Shown here piece by piece: positions 35,772 through 45,859 of a stretch of DNA of 64,000 nucleotides. Each line of letters opens with the position of its first letter. Position 1 is the first letter of the stretch. A program made the position numbers and the translations under genes. Source of the DNA: Stigonema sp964246695 (lineage in GTDB: Bacteria > Cyanobacteriota > Cyanobacteriia > Cyanobacteriales > Nostocaceae); assembly GCA_964246695.1 (NCBI GenBank), contig CAXTSI010000002.1, positions 1 to 64,000 of the forward strand, in the 5' to 3' direction. The notes below the pieces were generated by a model that was not told the DNA's origin, did not search any database, and worked only from the letters and a program-made list of their open reading frames with translations.

Positions 35772-38700
35772 ATGTCCTTCAACATCTCATCTTGGTCGAT
35801 TAAAAAACCCGTTCCGACAATAGTTTTATTTTTAGTTTTAACTATAGTTGGTTGGTTTTCCTTCATGACGTTGGGGATTGATACCAACCCGAATATTGAT
35901 GTTCCCACAGTTTCAGTGACGGTAACGCAGCCTGGGGCGGGTCCGGCGGAATTGGAATCGCAAGTGACAAAAAAGGTAGAAGATTCCGTTGCAGCATTAG
36001 GCAATATCGACTACATGCTTTCGACGGTCAACGATGGAATTTCTTCCACCGTCATCAACTTTCTTTTGGGAACAAATACCGATCGCGCTACCAACGATGT
36101 TCGCAACGCCGTTGCTCAAATTCGGCAAAATCTCCCCCAAGACATTAATGAACCAATTGTCAAACGGCTGGATTTTGCTGGAGGTCCGATTATGACCTAT
36201 GCGGTCACCTCCGACAAGCAATCGGTAGAAGAACTTAGTAATCTGGTTGACCAAACTATTAGCCGTGCCTTATTAGCTGTGCCAGGAGTGGCACAAATTA
36301 AGCGCGTCGGAGGTGTTGATCGAGAAATTCGCATCAACCTCGATCCCGGACGTTTGCAAAGTCTGGGGATCACCGCGACTCAGGTTAACGATCAAATCCG
36401 CAGTCTCAATATTAACTTACCAGGTGGTCGTACTGAATTAGGCGGGAGCGAACAAAGTATCCGCACCCTAGGTAGTGCCCCAAATGTTAATGTCTTGAAA
36501 ACCTATGAAATTATCCTGACAAACGGTGGTTCCGTACCGTTGACGAGTTTGGGAACGGTAGAAGACAGTTATGCCGAAATCCGTCAAACTGCTCGCTTGA
36601 ATAAAAAACCCGTCGTCGCCTTACAAGTGTTGCGGAGTACTGGCAGCGTTACGGTAACAGTGGAACAAGGAGTGAAAGATGCAATCGCAAAACTGCAAAA
36701 AACCCTGCCGACGGATGTCAAGCTGGAAATAATTTTCACAAGAGCTGCTTATGTCCGTGAAACTTATCAAAGCACCATTGAAGACTTGTTAATTGCGTCT
36801 GTGTTGGCAGTCATCACGATTCTCGTATTTTTACGTAACTGGAGAGCTACATTAATTACGGGCGTAGCACTACCACTGTCAATAATTCCTACCTTTGCCG
36901 TCATTCAGGCACTGGGTTATACCCTAAACAGTATGACCTTGCTAGCATTGGCGCTGGCGGTAGGTAACTTAGTGGATGATGCCGTCGTAGAAATTGAAAA
37001 CATGGAACGGCATATGGAAATGGGCAAAGACCCAGTTCAGGCAGCAATCGATTCTGCCGAAGAAGTGGGTTTGGCAGTGATCGCTTGCTCAGCAACCATT
37101 GTCGCTGTGTTTTTGCCTGTTGCTTTTATGGGTGGCATTCCCGGTCAATTTTTCCAACCCTTTGGCGTTACTGTTTCTGTTGCCACGATTTTCTCAACTT
37201 TCGTCGCCCGGATGGTTACCCCGATGATGGGGGCGTATTTACTGGAGAATACCTACAAGAAGCACGATCAAAAAAAGACAAATTCTTCCGTAAGCGTCGC
37301 CCCCAAAAGGCGGCGCTTTCAACCTTATAAATCTCTGTTAACTTGGGCATTACGCCACAGATTGACCACGATTATCTTTGCCTTAGCATTCTTTGTTGGC
37401 AGTCTCATGCTCGTTCCTTTGATTCCCAAAGGTTTTGTTGATAATGGAGACATAGGTATTTCTACTGTCGGTATAGAACTACCTCCTGGTTCTACATTGG
37501 TAGATACCAACAAAGTTGTAGAACAGGCAACAAACATGCTCCGGGAAAACCCCAAGGTGGGCAGTGCGGTGGAAAGTGTGCTCGCTACAGAAGAGTTAGA
37601 TTCTGCTACCCTCACTGTTAAATTTAAGCCGAAAGAAGAACGCCACGGGATTTCGCAAGTGAAGTTTGAACAGTTCGTGCGTAGCGATTTTCAAAAAATC
37701 CCTGGTGCGAGAGTGAGTTTTCAGGCACAAGGTGGGGCTGGTAGTCGGAAAGATTTAACGATTCTGCTCAAAAGTGAAAATGCTGAAGCATTGAATGAAG
37801 GTGCTGATGCTTTGGAAAGGCAGATGCGGACAGTACCAGGTTTGGTGGATGTGACTTCTACTGCGAGTTTGGTACAACCAGAAATTTTGGTAGTTCCCAA
37901 TCCGCAACAAGCAGCAGATTTGGGGGTGACAGTGCAATCAATCGCCCGGACTGCGTCATTGGCGACCATTGGCGATCGCGATTCGAGTTTGGCAAAATTT
38001 AATTTAAGCGATCGCCAAATTCCGATTCGCGTCCAAATCGACCCGAAAGCCAAAGAAGACATCAATACCCTCAGAAATCTCCAAGTTCCCAGTCAAAATG
38101 GCAGCTTAGTTCCTTTAGTAGCGGTAGCAGATATCCGTCTTGGCAGTGGACCTGCGCAAATTAATCGTTACGATCGCTACCGTCAAGTTTCTATAGAAGC
38201 TAACTTGCAGCAAGGTACTTCTTTGGGCGATGCAGTGCAAGCAGTTAACAAGCTGCCTGCCCTGCAACACTTACCGCCTGGAGTCGTGCAGCAACCAGCT
38301 GGCGATGCCAAGATTATGGGGGAAATTTTTGGTCGCTTTGGAACTGCCTTGGCGCTGGCGTTAATGTCTATCTATGCCATTCTTGTCTTGCTGTATAACA
38401 GCTTCCTCCATCCCCTGACAATTATGATGGCATTGCCGTTTTGTTTAGGTGGCGCCCTGCTGGGGTTGATGGTTGCTCAAAAAGCCTTGGGATTGTACGC
38501 CCTGATTGGGATGGTGCTATTGATGGGGATTGTGACCAAAAACTCGATTCTGCTGGTAGACTATACTATGATCAATTTGGCAGAAGGAAAGACTCAACGT
38601 CAGGCGCTGCTAGATGCTGGGGTGTCGCGCCTGCGACCGATTTTGATGACTTCGATCGCAACTATTGCAGGTATCTTACCCTTGGCATTGGGATTTGGTG

Positions 38701-38939
38701 CAGGTGCTGAAGTCCGCCAACCAATGGGAATTGCGATTATGGGTGGTTTCACAACTTCCACGCTGCTAACAGTGGTAGTGATCCCCGTCTTCTTTTCTTA
38801 TGTCGATGACTTCCAGCACTGGATTGTCAACTTTGTAAAATATCGTGGTCAGAAACGCAAGCTTCATGTTGTCAGCGAGGATGTGCTAATCCCACCAGAA
38901 CGTGAGGATTCCCCTGCTAAACACCCAATTAGTAAATAG
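35772..38939 (+). CDS. RND multidrug/hydrophobe efflux pump, AcrB-like
   Basis: 1055 residues with the RND layout. TM1 is near residues 13-33 (PTIVLFLVLTIVGWFSFMTL); the first periplasmic loop follows. TM2-6 lie at about 335-480, with the proton-relay motif GNLVDDAVVEIENMERHM. TM7 is near 530, then the second loop and TM8-12 (GMVLLMGIVTKNSILLVDYT, RLRPILMTSIATIAGILPLA). The relay Asp pair (VDD) and TM10 Lys (TKNS) are present. It pairs with the upstream adaptor; substrates unknown. Confidence 0.94.
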   Translation: MSFNISSWSIKKPVPTIVLFLVLTIVGWFSFMTLGIDTNPNIDVPTVSVTVTQPGAGPAELESQVTKKVEDSVAALGNIDYMLSTVNDGISSTVINFLLGTNTDRATNDVRNAVAQIRQNLPQDINEPIVKRLDFAGGPIMTYAVTSDKQSVEELSNLVDQTISRALLAVPGVAQIKRVGGVDREIRINLDPGRLQSLGITATQVNDQIRSLNINLPGGRTELGGSEQSIRTLGSAPNVNVLKTYEIILTNGGSVPLTSLGTVEDSYAEIRQTARLNKKPVVALQVLRSTGSVTVTVEQGVKDAIAKLQKTLPTDVKLEIIFTRAAYVRETYQSTIEDLLIASVLAVITILVFLRNWRATLITGVALPLSIIPTFAVIQALGYTLNSMTLLALALAVGNLVDDAVVEIENMERHMEMGKDPVQAAIDSAEEVGLAVIACSATIVAVFLPVAFMGGIPGQFFQPFGVTVSVATIFSTFVARMVTPMMGAYLLENTYKKHDQKKTNSSVSVAPKRRRFQPYKSLLTWALRHRLTTIIFALAFFVGSLMLVPLIPKGFVDNGDIGISTVGIELPPGSTLVDTNKVVEQATNMLRENPKVGSAVESVLATEELDSATLTVKFKPKEERHGISQVKFEQFVRSDFQKIPGARVSFQAQGGAGSRKDLTILLKSENAEALNEGADALERQMRTVPGLVDVTSTASLVQPEILVVPNPQQAADLGVTVQSIARTASLATIGDRDSSLAKFNLSDRQIPIRVQIDPKAKEDINTLRNLQVPSQNGSLVPLVAVADIRLGSGPAQINRYDRYRQVSIEANLQQGTSLGDAVQAVNKLPALQHLPPGVVQQPAGDAKIMGEIFGRFGTALALALMSIYAILVLLYNSFLHPLTIMMALPFCLGGALLGLMVAQKALGLYALIGMVLLMGIVTKNSILLVDYTMINLAEGKTQRQALLDAGVSRLRPILMTSIATIAGILPLALGFGAGAEVRQPMGIAIMGGFTTSTLLTVVVIPVFFSYVDDFQHWIVNFVKYRGQKRKLHVVSEDVLIPPEREDSPAKHPISK

Positions 38940-39000
38940 GTACACGCTGTGCAACGCTTTTTCCATTTTTTAATTCCGATGGGACGTTAGGTCGTTGTGC

Positions 39001-39600
39001 TTAAGAAGCAATTAATTCTCTCAGTCGCTGCCACGACCGTATCCAAGTCCATACATCTTCTGCCGAATCTTCGATTCCTGCAAGAATGCGCTGGCGGAAC
39101 ACAACTGGGGAGTCAAACCCAAAACTGGAGAGTTGCTCTCGCATCCCGTAAAGCAAGTCCTTACCCGCAAAAAAAGATATATAATTTTGCTGTTGAAATC
39201 GACTGCCACCAGGGCAACAAGTTGGCAGCAATCTATCAAATTCGTCTAGGGGATTGAGTCTGGGTGAACTGAGTCTTTGTTCGTATTGTTTGATGATATT
39301 ATTTAGTTCGCTTTTGCCGTTGGCTTCTGTCAATCCCCTATCTTTGGGAAAGCGATAGCTTTCTTTTTTGTCTCGTTCTTCCCCCCAAGAGTTGTTGGGA
39401 GGTGAAGGTCGGTTTTGTAAATAAAGTGACAGTGTAATTCTTGCTGCAGTATAGGCGGCAATTTTAGAAGCTGAGGCTTGCAATGCTGCGCGGTATTCCT
39501 CTGGTGGCGGGGAATTCTCACCCAACGCCCTCTTTACCACTTTTGGGTCTATTAAATAATTTTCAATTTCTTTTCTTTCCCAGTACCAACCCAAAGACAC
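39001..39600 (-). pseudogene. C-terminal part of an AAA/OLD-type ATPase
   Basis: 199 codons starting near WYWERKEIENYLIDPKVVKRA, which resembles the region after the TOPRIM block of OLD-like or AAA ATPases (the WERREIENYL pattern). The ATPase domain and its Walker motifs are missing, and a MITE lies 23 bases upstream. It is most likely the tail of a disrupted defence-type or repair ATPase. Confidence 0.55.
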
Positions 39601-39622
39601 CTGTATATTGTTCTCTATAATG

Positions 39623-39715
39623 CAATACGGTTCAGTTAAGCATCAACCCAGAAACCCGGTTTCTTTGAGAAACCGGGTTTCTCTGCCTCACGCTACCCTT
39701 AACTGAACCGTATTA
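39623..39715. mobile_element. MITE-like element, CAATACGGTTC termini, copy 2
   Basis: Ends CAATACGGTTCAGTTAAG and CTTAACTGAACCGTATT are inverted; the inner palindrome AGAAACCCGGTTTCTTTG / AGAAACCGGGTTTCT is shared with 13809-13914. I could not find a convincing target duplication. Confidence 0.7.
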
Positions 39716-40082
39716 GGTTATATTGTGGTCTACCCGACTGATATTCGCGCTTAATAGAAGCCGAATTTAGCAGGGGTGACAAAGGATATTTTTTAATCCG
39801 GCATCATCGCGATCTTCTAGTATGTGGATGTCTAGCGACAAGTCCCGAAGTGTCTACAAACAATCGCTTAGGCGATCGCACTCCCAGAAAAACGCTTTTT
39901 ACAAAACTTCACCCTTGTGCCATGTGGATCGCACGCCTTGTAGAGGAATTCCGATTCGCTTCCGTGCGGTTACGTTTATTTTTACTAATTTACGCGGTTA
40001 TAACAACTAAATTGGCAATTGCGGGAATTTAATCGGGTCAACGAAGGCTGTGTTTCTATATCCAACTAAATTGGTAATGGGA
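39716..40082. other. Intergenic, no gene recognised
   Basis: HIP1 octamer at about 39873 and scattered short frames without similarity. It may contain eroded upstream parts of the ATPase gene. Confidence 0.4.
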
Positions 40083-41213
40083 TTAGTTATGAGTTGTTGA
40101 CGTACTTCTTACTTGATTGCTCAAGAATAGTTTAACAGTAAATGTAGTTCCCACACCCTCTTCGCTCTGTACAGCAATTTCTCCGCCGTGTAAGTCCAAA
40201 CACTTTTTCACCAGCGTGAGTCCTAAACCGGTTCCAGGAATTTTGCCAACATTTTCAGCCCGATGAAATGGCTTAAACAGATGTTGTTGATCTGCTGTGG
40301 GAATGCCAATACCTGTATCTTTAATCTGAAAAACTATCTCTCCCTCTGCTGGACAAAATAGTTCTAAATAGACATGACCACCTTGAGGAGAATACTTGAT
40401 CGCATTTGAAAGCAAATTGCTAAGAATATGCCACAGCAGTTTTTTATCCAAGCAAGCAGTGGTACATTGATCCTGGTTTGTGAAAATGATCGGATGGGTT
40501 TGACCAGCGCTAAATTGTATCTCTGCCACTAACTCCTGGCAAAATTTTTCCAAATCTAGAGGTGCTGGAGCAAAATCTAGTTCGCCTCCTTCTGCTTTTC
40601 CGACTGCCAAAACATCATTCAATAGATGTTCCATAGCTCTGACTGATTCTTGAATCATATATAAATATTGCCGTCTTTTCACCTCAGATAATTGCTGGCT
40701 GTGATGTTCGAGTAATTGAGCAGAAGATAAAATTGTCGTCATTGGTCTACGAAATTCGTGGGCAAACATGGACCAAAAGCGAGATTTGAGTTCACTCAGT
40801 TCTTTTTCTTTGGTCAAAGCCACGCATACCGCCTCTTCCGCCATCCGGCGACGTAGCGCAATTTCAATTGCCGCGTATAATTCTCTTTCATCGAAGGGTT
40901 TGACTATATAACCAAAAGGATCTGTAATTTTTGCCCGTCGTAAAGTTTTTTCATCAGCATAAGCAGTTAAATAAATAACAGGAATATCAAAGTCATATCT
41001 GATTTTTTCAGCAGCTTCTATTCCATCAATTTTGCCTTTCAATTTGATATCCATTAACACTAAATCTGGGCTGGTTTCTGCAGCTTTTTCAATTGCTTCT
41101 TCTCCAGAAGAAACGGCAGCCAGTACAACATATCCTAAAGTGGTTAATCGCTTAGCTATATCTTTAGCGACTATCCTTTCATCTTCAACAATTAAGAGCT
41201 TTGCCTGAGCCAT
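40083..41213 (-). CDS. Response regulator-histidine kinase hybrid
   Basis: 376 residues: receiver domain 1-125 (acidic DE at 11-12, phospho-Asp55 in LVLMDIKL, Lys in YIVKPFD), HisKA with HEFRRPMTTILSSAQLL (His about 158), and HATPase_c with N-box LLSNAIKYS, G1 DTGIGIP and G2 GTGLGLTLVKK. The X-box Arg-Arg-Pro replaces the usual R-T/N-P. It lies 19 bases downstream of the CBS-GAF kinase gene, so the two form an operon and probably a phosphorelay. Confidence 0.9.
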   Translation of the reverse strand: MAQAKLLIVEDERIVAKDIAKRLTTLGYVVLAAVSSGEEAIEKAAETSPDLVLMDIKLKGKIDGIEAAEKIRYDFDIPVIYLTAYADEKTLRRAKITDPFGYIVKPFDERELYAAIEIALRRRMAEEAVCVALTKEKELSELKSRFWSMFAHEFRRPMTTILSSAQLLEHHSQQLSEVKRRQYLYMIQESVRAMEHLLNDVLAVGKAEGGELDFAPAPLDLEKFCQELVAEIQFSAGQTHPIIFTNQDQCTTACLDKKLLWHILSNLLSNAIKYSPQGGHVYLELFCPAEGEIVFQIKDTGIGIPTADQQHLFKPFHRAENVGKIPGTGLGLTLVKKCLDLHGGEIAVQSEEGVGTTFTVKLFLSNQVRSTSTTHN

Positions 41214-41232
41214 TTTCCTGCTTCCCTGTTGT

Positions 41233-43464
41233 CTACCCTAATTCAGAAAATTCAATTATAAACGTTGTGCCTTTACTATTATCAAGGTTTATGGTTCCCT
41301 CTAGTTGTTCTGTGAACGTACATACCAGTTGCAGCCCCAAAGACTCTGTGTTTCGGAAGTCCAACTCTTGGGGTAAACCCACACCGTTATCACCAATAAT
41401 CAGTGTAAATTCATTAACATGACTTGAGTGAATTTCAATAAAAATTTCCGGCTGCTCCCTGGTTGGTGTAAAGGCATGTTTGAGGGAATTTAAAAAAAGT
41501 TCATTGATAATTAACCCACAGGGAATTGCCGTATCAATTTTTAGCCAAATATCTTGAGCATTTATTCTCAAGGTAATTGGCTGTGAACTAGCAGAATATG
41601 AACGAAGTAAATTAGCTGCTAGTTCACGGATATATTCGGCAAAATCTATCCTGAATAGGTCTTTGGATTGATACAGTTTTTCGTGGATGAGGGCCATTGA
41701 ACGGATACGACTCTGGCTCTCGTTGAATAATGCTAGTGTTTTTTCATCCTTTATATAGTCACACTGCAGTCTCAGCAAGCTGGAAATAGTTTGGAGATTA
41801 TTTTTGACTCGGTGATGAACTTCCTTGAGGAGGATGTCTTTTTCTTTAAGTGATGCTAATAGCTGCTCCTCTGCCCGTTTACGCTCAGCCAGTTCAGATT
41901 GAACTTGCTGATACAGTTCAGACTGCTGGATGGCAATGGCAACGTGCGTTGCCAGTTGTTGGAGCAAATCTACTTCAAACTGGCGCCAGTACCTAGGCTC
42001 GGAACAGTGGTAAGCACACAACAAACCCCACAAATGTTCTCTTTGGAGGATGGGAACTACCAGGCTAGCTCGGATGCTAAACAAAGCCAGGATATCGATG
42101 TGACACTGAGTAAAACCATCTGTGTAAATATCCTCTGTGACGAGAGTCCGCCCTTTTTTGTAAGATTGAGCATAGTTTTTCCCAAAGCAAGTGTCTTGGA
42201 TGGTGCTGTTCAAAGCTGGCTGCCAACCAGAAGCAACGGATTCGACCACAACCGTTCCACTTAAGTCTAGGTTAAAACGGTAAATAATCACTCGCTCTGT
42301 CTGCAGAAACTGCCGCACTTCGGCGACTGTGGTGTTAAGTATTTCATCTAAGTTGAGTGACTCCCGAATGCGTAGTGCCATTGCAGTTAAGAGGCGATTA
42401 GACTGAAGCTGTTCTAGGAGTACTGCTGGGGTATCTTGCGCTTGAAGTTCTATATCAGTGTTACTTGATTGTAACAGTTCGGCTTTTTTGGTTTCAAATT
42501 GTTCAATGGAGATCTGTAGTTGCTCTACGGTGCGCCGCATTACCGTTACATCTAGTGTTTGCAGAAAGCTAGTTGGCGTCACAATGCCCAAAATTTCTCT
42601 ACAGCTTTCAGACACTACAAATTGCTGCACGCGTTGTTGTTGCATTTTCCAGTAGCCAATCAGTGCTGATTCTGTTGGACTACAATGCAGTAACGGCGTA
42701 TGCATTACGGTCTGAGCCAGCGTCTGCGATAAATCTAGTCCTAGAGCCTGAAGCTGGACGAGATCCCGCTTCATCACGATCCCCACTGGCTGCATGCCAG
42801 CCCGATCATCTGCTGCCATCAGCACCACACCATTGACCTGATGTTCTACCATCAACTGAGCTAAACTCAGTGCCGAGGTCGTCACTGATGCCTGAATTAC
42901 TCGAGTGGAAATCACCTCTGCCAACTGCCGTGATTTCAGTAATTCATCAAGTTGCAGCGCTTGACGAATACTTTCGAGGGTGACCATGCCCACCAGTTGT
43001 CCCTGAGCATCCACAATTGGTAGATGGCGCATCTTGTGTTCGCGTAGCAGTGACAGGGCAGTAAAAATATCCTGTGCGTCATCTTGCTGCAGTGTGAACA
43101 CTGGCTGCCTCATGACTTCAGCAACTTTCACTTCTACTAAATTCTTGCCGGTGGCAATTACCTGTACTGCATCTGTTTCAGTAAATAAACCAAGTAACTG
43201 CGTTCCTTCCACTACAAGTATGCCACTAGCTCTGGCTTCCAGCAAAAATGTAGTGTCCAGTAATAAGTTCAAACTCGGTAGAACACAACTGCTCCGTGCT
43301 TTGCCCATAATTGTAATTGTCTCTGTAAGTGACGTATCAGGAGTCACCTTCAGAAAGCGACGGTCAATTGCAGGTTCTAAGCTAAACAAAGATGTTGATG
43401 GTTGCTGTTGCATATTTATAGCGGTTTTTATCCCTTGTTGAATCCCGATCGCCCGCTCGCTCAT
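41233..43464 (-). CDS. CBS-GAF histidine kinase (HisKA_2 type)
   Basis: 743 residues. Residues about 20-320 hold four CBS motifs (two Bateman modules; VAEVMRQPVFTLQQDDAQDI). A phytochrome-like GAF domain lies at about 365-510, with Cys454-His455 in FTQCHIDILALF, the position where cyanobacteriochromes bind bilin. A HisKA_2 dimerisation region follows (EVHHRVKNNLQTISSLLRLQ, about 555), with a HATPase domain at the end (IINELFLNSLKHAF, IGDNGVGLP). It likely senses light or adenylates and signals to the downstream hybrid kinase. Confidence 0.88.
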   Translation of the reverse strand: MSERAIGIQQGIKTAINMQQQPSTSLFSLEPAIDRRFLKVTPDTSLTETITIMGKARSSCVLPSLNLLLDTTFLLEARASGILVVEGTQLLGLFTETDAVQVIATGKNLVEVKVAEVMRQPVFTLQQDDAQDIFTALSLLREHKMRHLPIVDAQGQLVGMVTLESIRQALQLDELLKSRQLAEVISTRVIQASVTTSALSLAQLMVEHQVNGVVLMAADDRAGMQPVGIVMKRDLVQLQALGLDLSQTLAQTVMHTPLLHCSPTESALIGYWKMQQQRVQQFVVSESCREILGIVTPTSFLQTLDVTVMRRTVEQLQISIEQFETKKAELLQSSNTDIELQAQDTPAVLLEQLQSNRLLTAMALRIRESLNLDEILNTTVAEVRQFLQTERVIIYRFNLDLSGTVVVESVASGWQPALNSTIQDTCFGKNYAQSYKKGRTLVTEDIYTDGFTQCHIDILALFSIRASLVVPILQREHLWGLLCAYHCSEPRYWRQFEVDLLQQLATHVAIAIQQSELYQQVQSELAERKRAEEQLLASLKEKDILLKEVHHRVKNNLQTISSLLRLQCDYIKDEKTLALFNESQSRIRSMALIHEKLYQSKDLFRIDFAEYIRELAANLLRSYSASSQPITLRINAQDIWLKIDTAIPCGLIINELFLNSLKHAFTPTREQPEIFIEIHSSHVNEFTLIIGDNGVGLPQELDFRNTESLGLQLVCTFTEQLEGTINLDNSKGTTFIIEFSELG

Positions 43465-43604
43465 GTGGTATTCTATCTATGGTGGCTCAAGTTTCACTGT
43501 CTGAATCTTGATCGTGGATTGAAATCAGCTTGGGATTGCTGCTACAATTCAACTGGATGCGGCAAATATTTTACTTCACTCACCAAGCCTCCACTAAGTT
43601 TTGA

Positions 43605-43940
43605 TTAATCTTTACAGGTTGATGAGCAAATTGGCAACGGTTGAGCCGATCGCAATACAGCATCTAGCAACCCTGGAAACAGCGCCTCTAAATCTTCTCG
43701 CCGCAATGTATTAATGTGCAGTGTCCCTTCTTTACGAGTCAGCAGTACGCCTGACTCCCGCAAAATCTTGAAATGATTTGACATTGTGGACTTGGCGATC
43801 GCAAAATCGAAGTTAGCACAGCATTGCTCCCCTTTGCTTGCCAGCAGACGCACAATCTCTAGCCGCACGGGGTCGCCTAACGCATACAGCACTCCTGCCA
43901 AAGATATGTGTTTTCGATCTGGGTGATAGAGGAATCTCAT
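43605..43940 (-). CDS. ArsR-family transcriptional regulator
   Basis: 111 residues: winged helix with GVLYALGDPVRLEIVRLLAS, CCANFDFAIAKSTMSNHFKI and wing TRKEGTLHIN. The C-terminal tail has CSSTCKD. Paired Cys in the helix (EQCCANF) could be metal or redox ligands. It points away from a 49-codon RND fragment at 44011, the likely former target. Confidence 0.87.
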   Translation of the reverse strand: MRFLYHPDRKHISLAGVLYALGDPVRLEIVRLLASKGEQCCANFDFAIAKSTMSNHFKILRESGVLLTRKEGTLHINTLRREDLEALFPGLLDAVLRSAQPLPICSSTCKD

Positions 43941-44010
43941 ACTTGCATTATCTCATTAAATCGACTATATTTTTATTATTCGATTTTATCGAATAAACGA
44001 ACATATATGG

Positions 44011-44157
44011 GAGAACAACGTTGCCCGCTTGATGGAGGAGCAGAAAATCTCAGCCCGAAAAGCGGCTTCTGAAGCGATGCATGAGGTCACTGGTGCAGTT
44101 ATTGCCACTTCCCTGGTGCTGATGGCGGTATTTGTCCCCAACCTACAGGTATTATAA
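44011..44157 (+). pseudogene. Fragment of an HAE1-type RND pump
   Basis: The frame encodes ENNVARLMEEQKISARKAAS, then EVTGAVIATSLVLMAVFVP, the TM4-5 region of HAE1/AcrB proteins, and stops after about 49 codons. A lone ATCATGTCCG-type MITE end follows (44169-44178). Confidence 0.8.
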
Positions 44158-44323
44158 GTGTTCATGCGGACATGATATTACAGGCTGTTTACGATCGGGG
44201 TCGCCTCCAAGGCACAGTAGTAAAGAAAAGGGTCGTTTTCTTTACCACTAGTTGCAATTAATCCTGGCTGAAAATTACTTGGGGAAACAGGTTGAGGGAA
44301 TTAGTATAACTCTCTCGCTACAT
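44158..44323. other. Short intergenic with solitary MITE end
   Basis: CGGACATGAT at 44169-44178 matches the right end of the 13249/16439 family; no left end was found. Confidence 0.5.
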
Positions 44324-45358
44324 CTACACTCCTGATTGAAGTTTTACGGCTCCTAAATTGACAGAAGGTAGATCGATACCACCATCCGTCTTTGTGTCTG
44401 ATGGAAAACAGGGATTATTGACATTAACCAACTCAGCAGATGAACAAGTCACATCAGGAGCGAAAATAGAGTACCCATAAATTGTCTGACCGGGGCTAAC
44501 GAGTTCGCTTGTTTTGATAACAATACCACCCAAAGTTTGTCCGGCAGGTACTGTCAGAGCGGGGTTTTGAGCAGTTCCCGTTCCACCATCAGCAATATTG
44601 TTTAGGAAATAGGTTTGGGGAATGGGTGTGACGAGAGGAACTTTTCCCCAAGAAGAAGCTGGTATGTTGACAACGGAACCGTAATCGATTGGTTTACCAG
44701 AAGAATTAACTCCTGTAATCGCAGCAATTCCAAAACCATCGTGTCCAGCTGGTACACCTCTTTCAAAGACAACAAAACCAGTGTCATCACTAGCCTCGAC
44801 AAGAGTTTTCAAAACAAAGTCTACGCGCTCAATACTGACGTTGCCGTTATAAAGTGTACCCCCAACGTTAGCTCCTGTGTTAGTGAAGACGTTATCAAAG
44901 CCAGCAAGTATGTTATTTCCCGAAAAAAGTTGCTGTTGGGAAAGTGAACCAGGACCTAACAAGGTAAAGGTATTGTTGGACGAGTCGAATGTGCCAAAAT
45001 ACCAAGCTGACTGCCTCCTGTCGGTACGTGGTTTGCGGCGAACATATACAGAAGCAGGTATAGCTTGGTCTATAGTGGCTGTTCCGCCATTGAAGGAGAA
45101 ACCTGTGATTGATTGAGTTAATCCCAAAAAGTTAAGGTTATAAGTCCCACCTTCAAACTCACTGTCTCCTCTAACACTAGAAACCGAGTTAATCGGAGCA
45201 GCCGTTGTTTTGATTGTCATGGAGGTGATATCAGTCCCAAGAGGTACACTTTGCGCCACTACCCGACCAGAAAACAAATTAATAAATAAGACCAAGGACA
45301 AGCCAAAAAATAAACAAATACCTACACTGGTATTCAGGCGCTTGCGGAAATAGTTCAT
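44324..45358 (-). CDS. Exported protein of unknown function
   Basis: 344 residues with a signal peptide (VGICLFFGLSLVLFINLF, cleavage after VVAQ). The mature part is Gly, Asn, Thr and Ser rich, predicted beta, with WYFGTFDSSNNTFTLLGPGS and FVVFERGVPAGHDGFGIAA. I do not recognise a named family; the GxDGFxIAAI segment resembles exported choice-of-anchor-like proteins. The start MNYFRKR is chosen for the signal; an in-frame start 15 codons earlier would mask it. Confidence 0.6.
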   Translation of the reverse strand: MNYFRKRLNTSVGICLFFGLSLVLFINLFSGRVVAQSVPLGTDITSMTIKTTAAPINSVSSVRGDSEFEGGTYNLNFLGLTQSITGFSFNGGTATIDQAIPASVYVRRKPRTDRRQSAWYFGTFDSSNNTFTLLGPGSLSQQQLFSGNNILAGFDNVFTNTGANVGGTLYNGNVSIERVDFVLKTLVEASDDTGFVVFERGVPAGHDGFGIAAITGVNSSGKPIDYGSVVNIPASSWGKVPLVTPIPQTYFLNNIADGGTGTAQNPALTVPAGQTLGGIVIKTSELVSPGQTIYGYSIFAPDVTCSSAELVNVNNPCFPSDTKTDGGIDLPSVNLGAVKLQSGV

Positions 45359-45493
45359 AAAAAACTCAGTACTCCTAAACAAGTAAGGATAGAAATAGTA
45401 CATTTTTTAGTTTCCCGCAAAATCAGCATCAATGCTTACCTCAGATTGAGGCAGCTTTAAATCAAAGTCGGCTGTCCTTGTAAAAAGCACCAG

Positions 45494-45663
45494 ATGAGTA
45501 AGGTTATATTCCTAGATACTGGTCCGCTATCACAAGTAACACATCCTAGAGTGGAGCCGAAAATCAAAAAGTAGTTGCAATCTTTACAGAAAACTAAAAC
45601 TATCCTCCGTGTACCAGAAATAGCTGACTATGAAGTTCGACGAGAATTGCACCAGACTCGTTA
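45494..45663 (+). pseudogene. N-terminal remnant of a PIN-domain toxin
   Basis: Encodes MSKVIFLDTGPLSQVTHPR, then a TAG, and in the same frame RVPEIADYEVRRELHQTR. This is the PIN N-terminus (catalytic Asp in LDTGPL) with one nonsense codon and loss of the C-terminal part. Confidence 0.75.
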
Positions 45664-45859
45664 AACAGAAGAGTCAAGAGCGCCTTAACCTTTACAAGGG
45701 TGAGGGCGGGCAGGATGCCCACCCTACAAGAAATTTATTCCTCTTGTGGGGTGGGCGTCTCGCCCGCCCGATATTCAAGTTAATTATGTCTACTTACTTA
45801 CTATTTAATTTTATCAATGGCTTGTGGGGGTGGGAGGTATTGCCCACCCAGTCTCTGAA
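45664..45859. repeat. Palindromic GGCGGGCAGGATGCCCACC repeat
   Basis: GGGCGGGCAGGATGCCCACC (about 45705-45724) and GTGGGCGTCTCGCCCGCCCG are common cyanobacterial intergenic palindromes arranged as inverted copies. No gene is seen. Confidence 0.55.

Noticed and set aside
39822..40010. 62-codon and 60-codon plus-strand frames
   Set aside because: No similarity to known families and composition typical of intergenic DNA with HIP1 sites.
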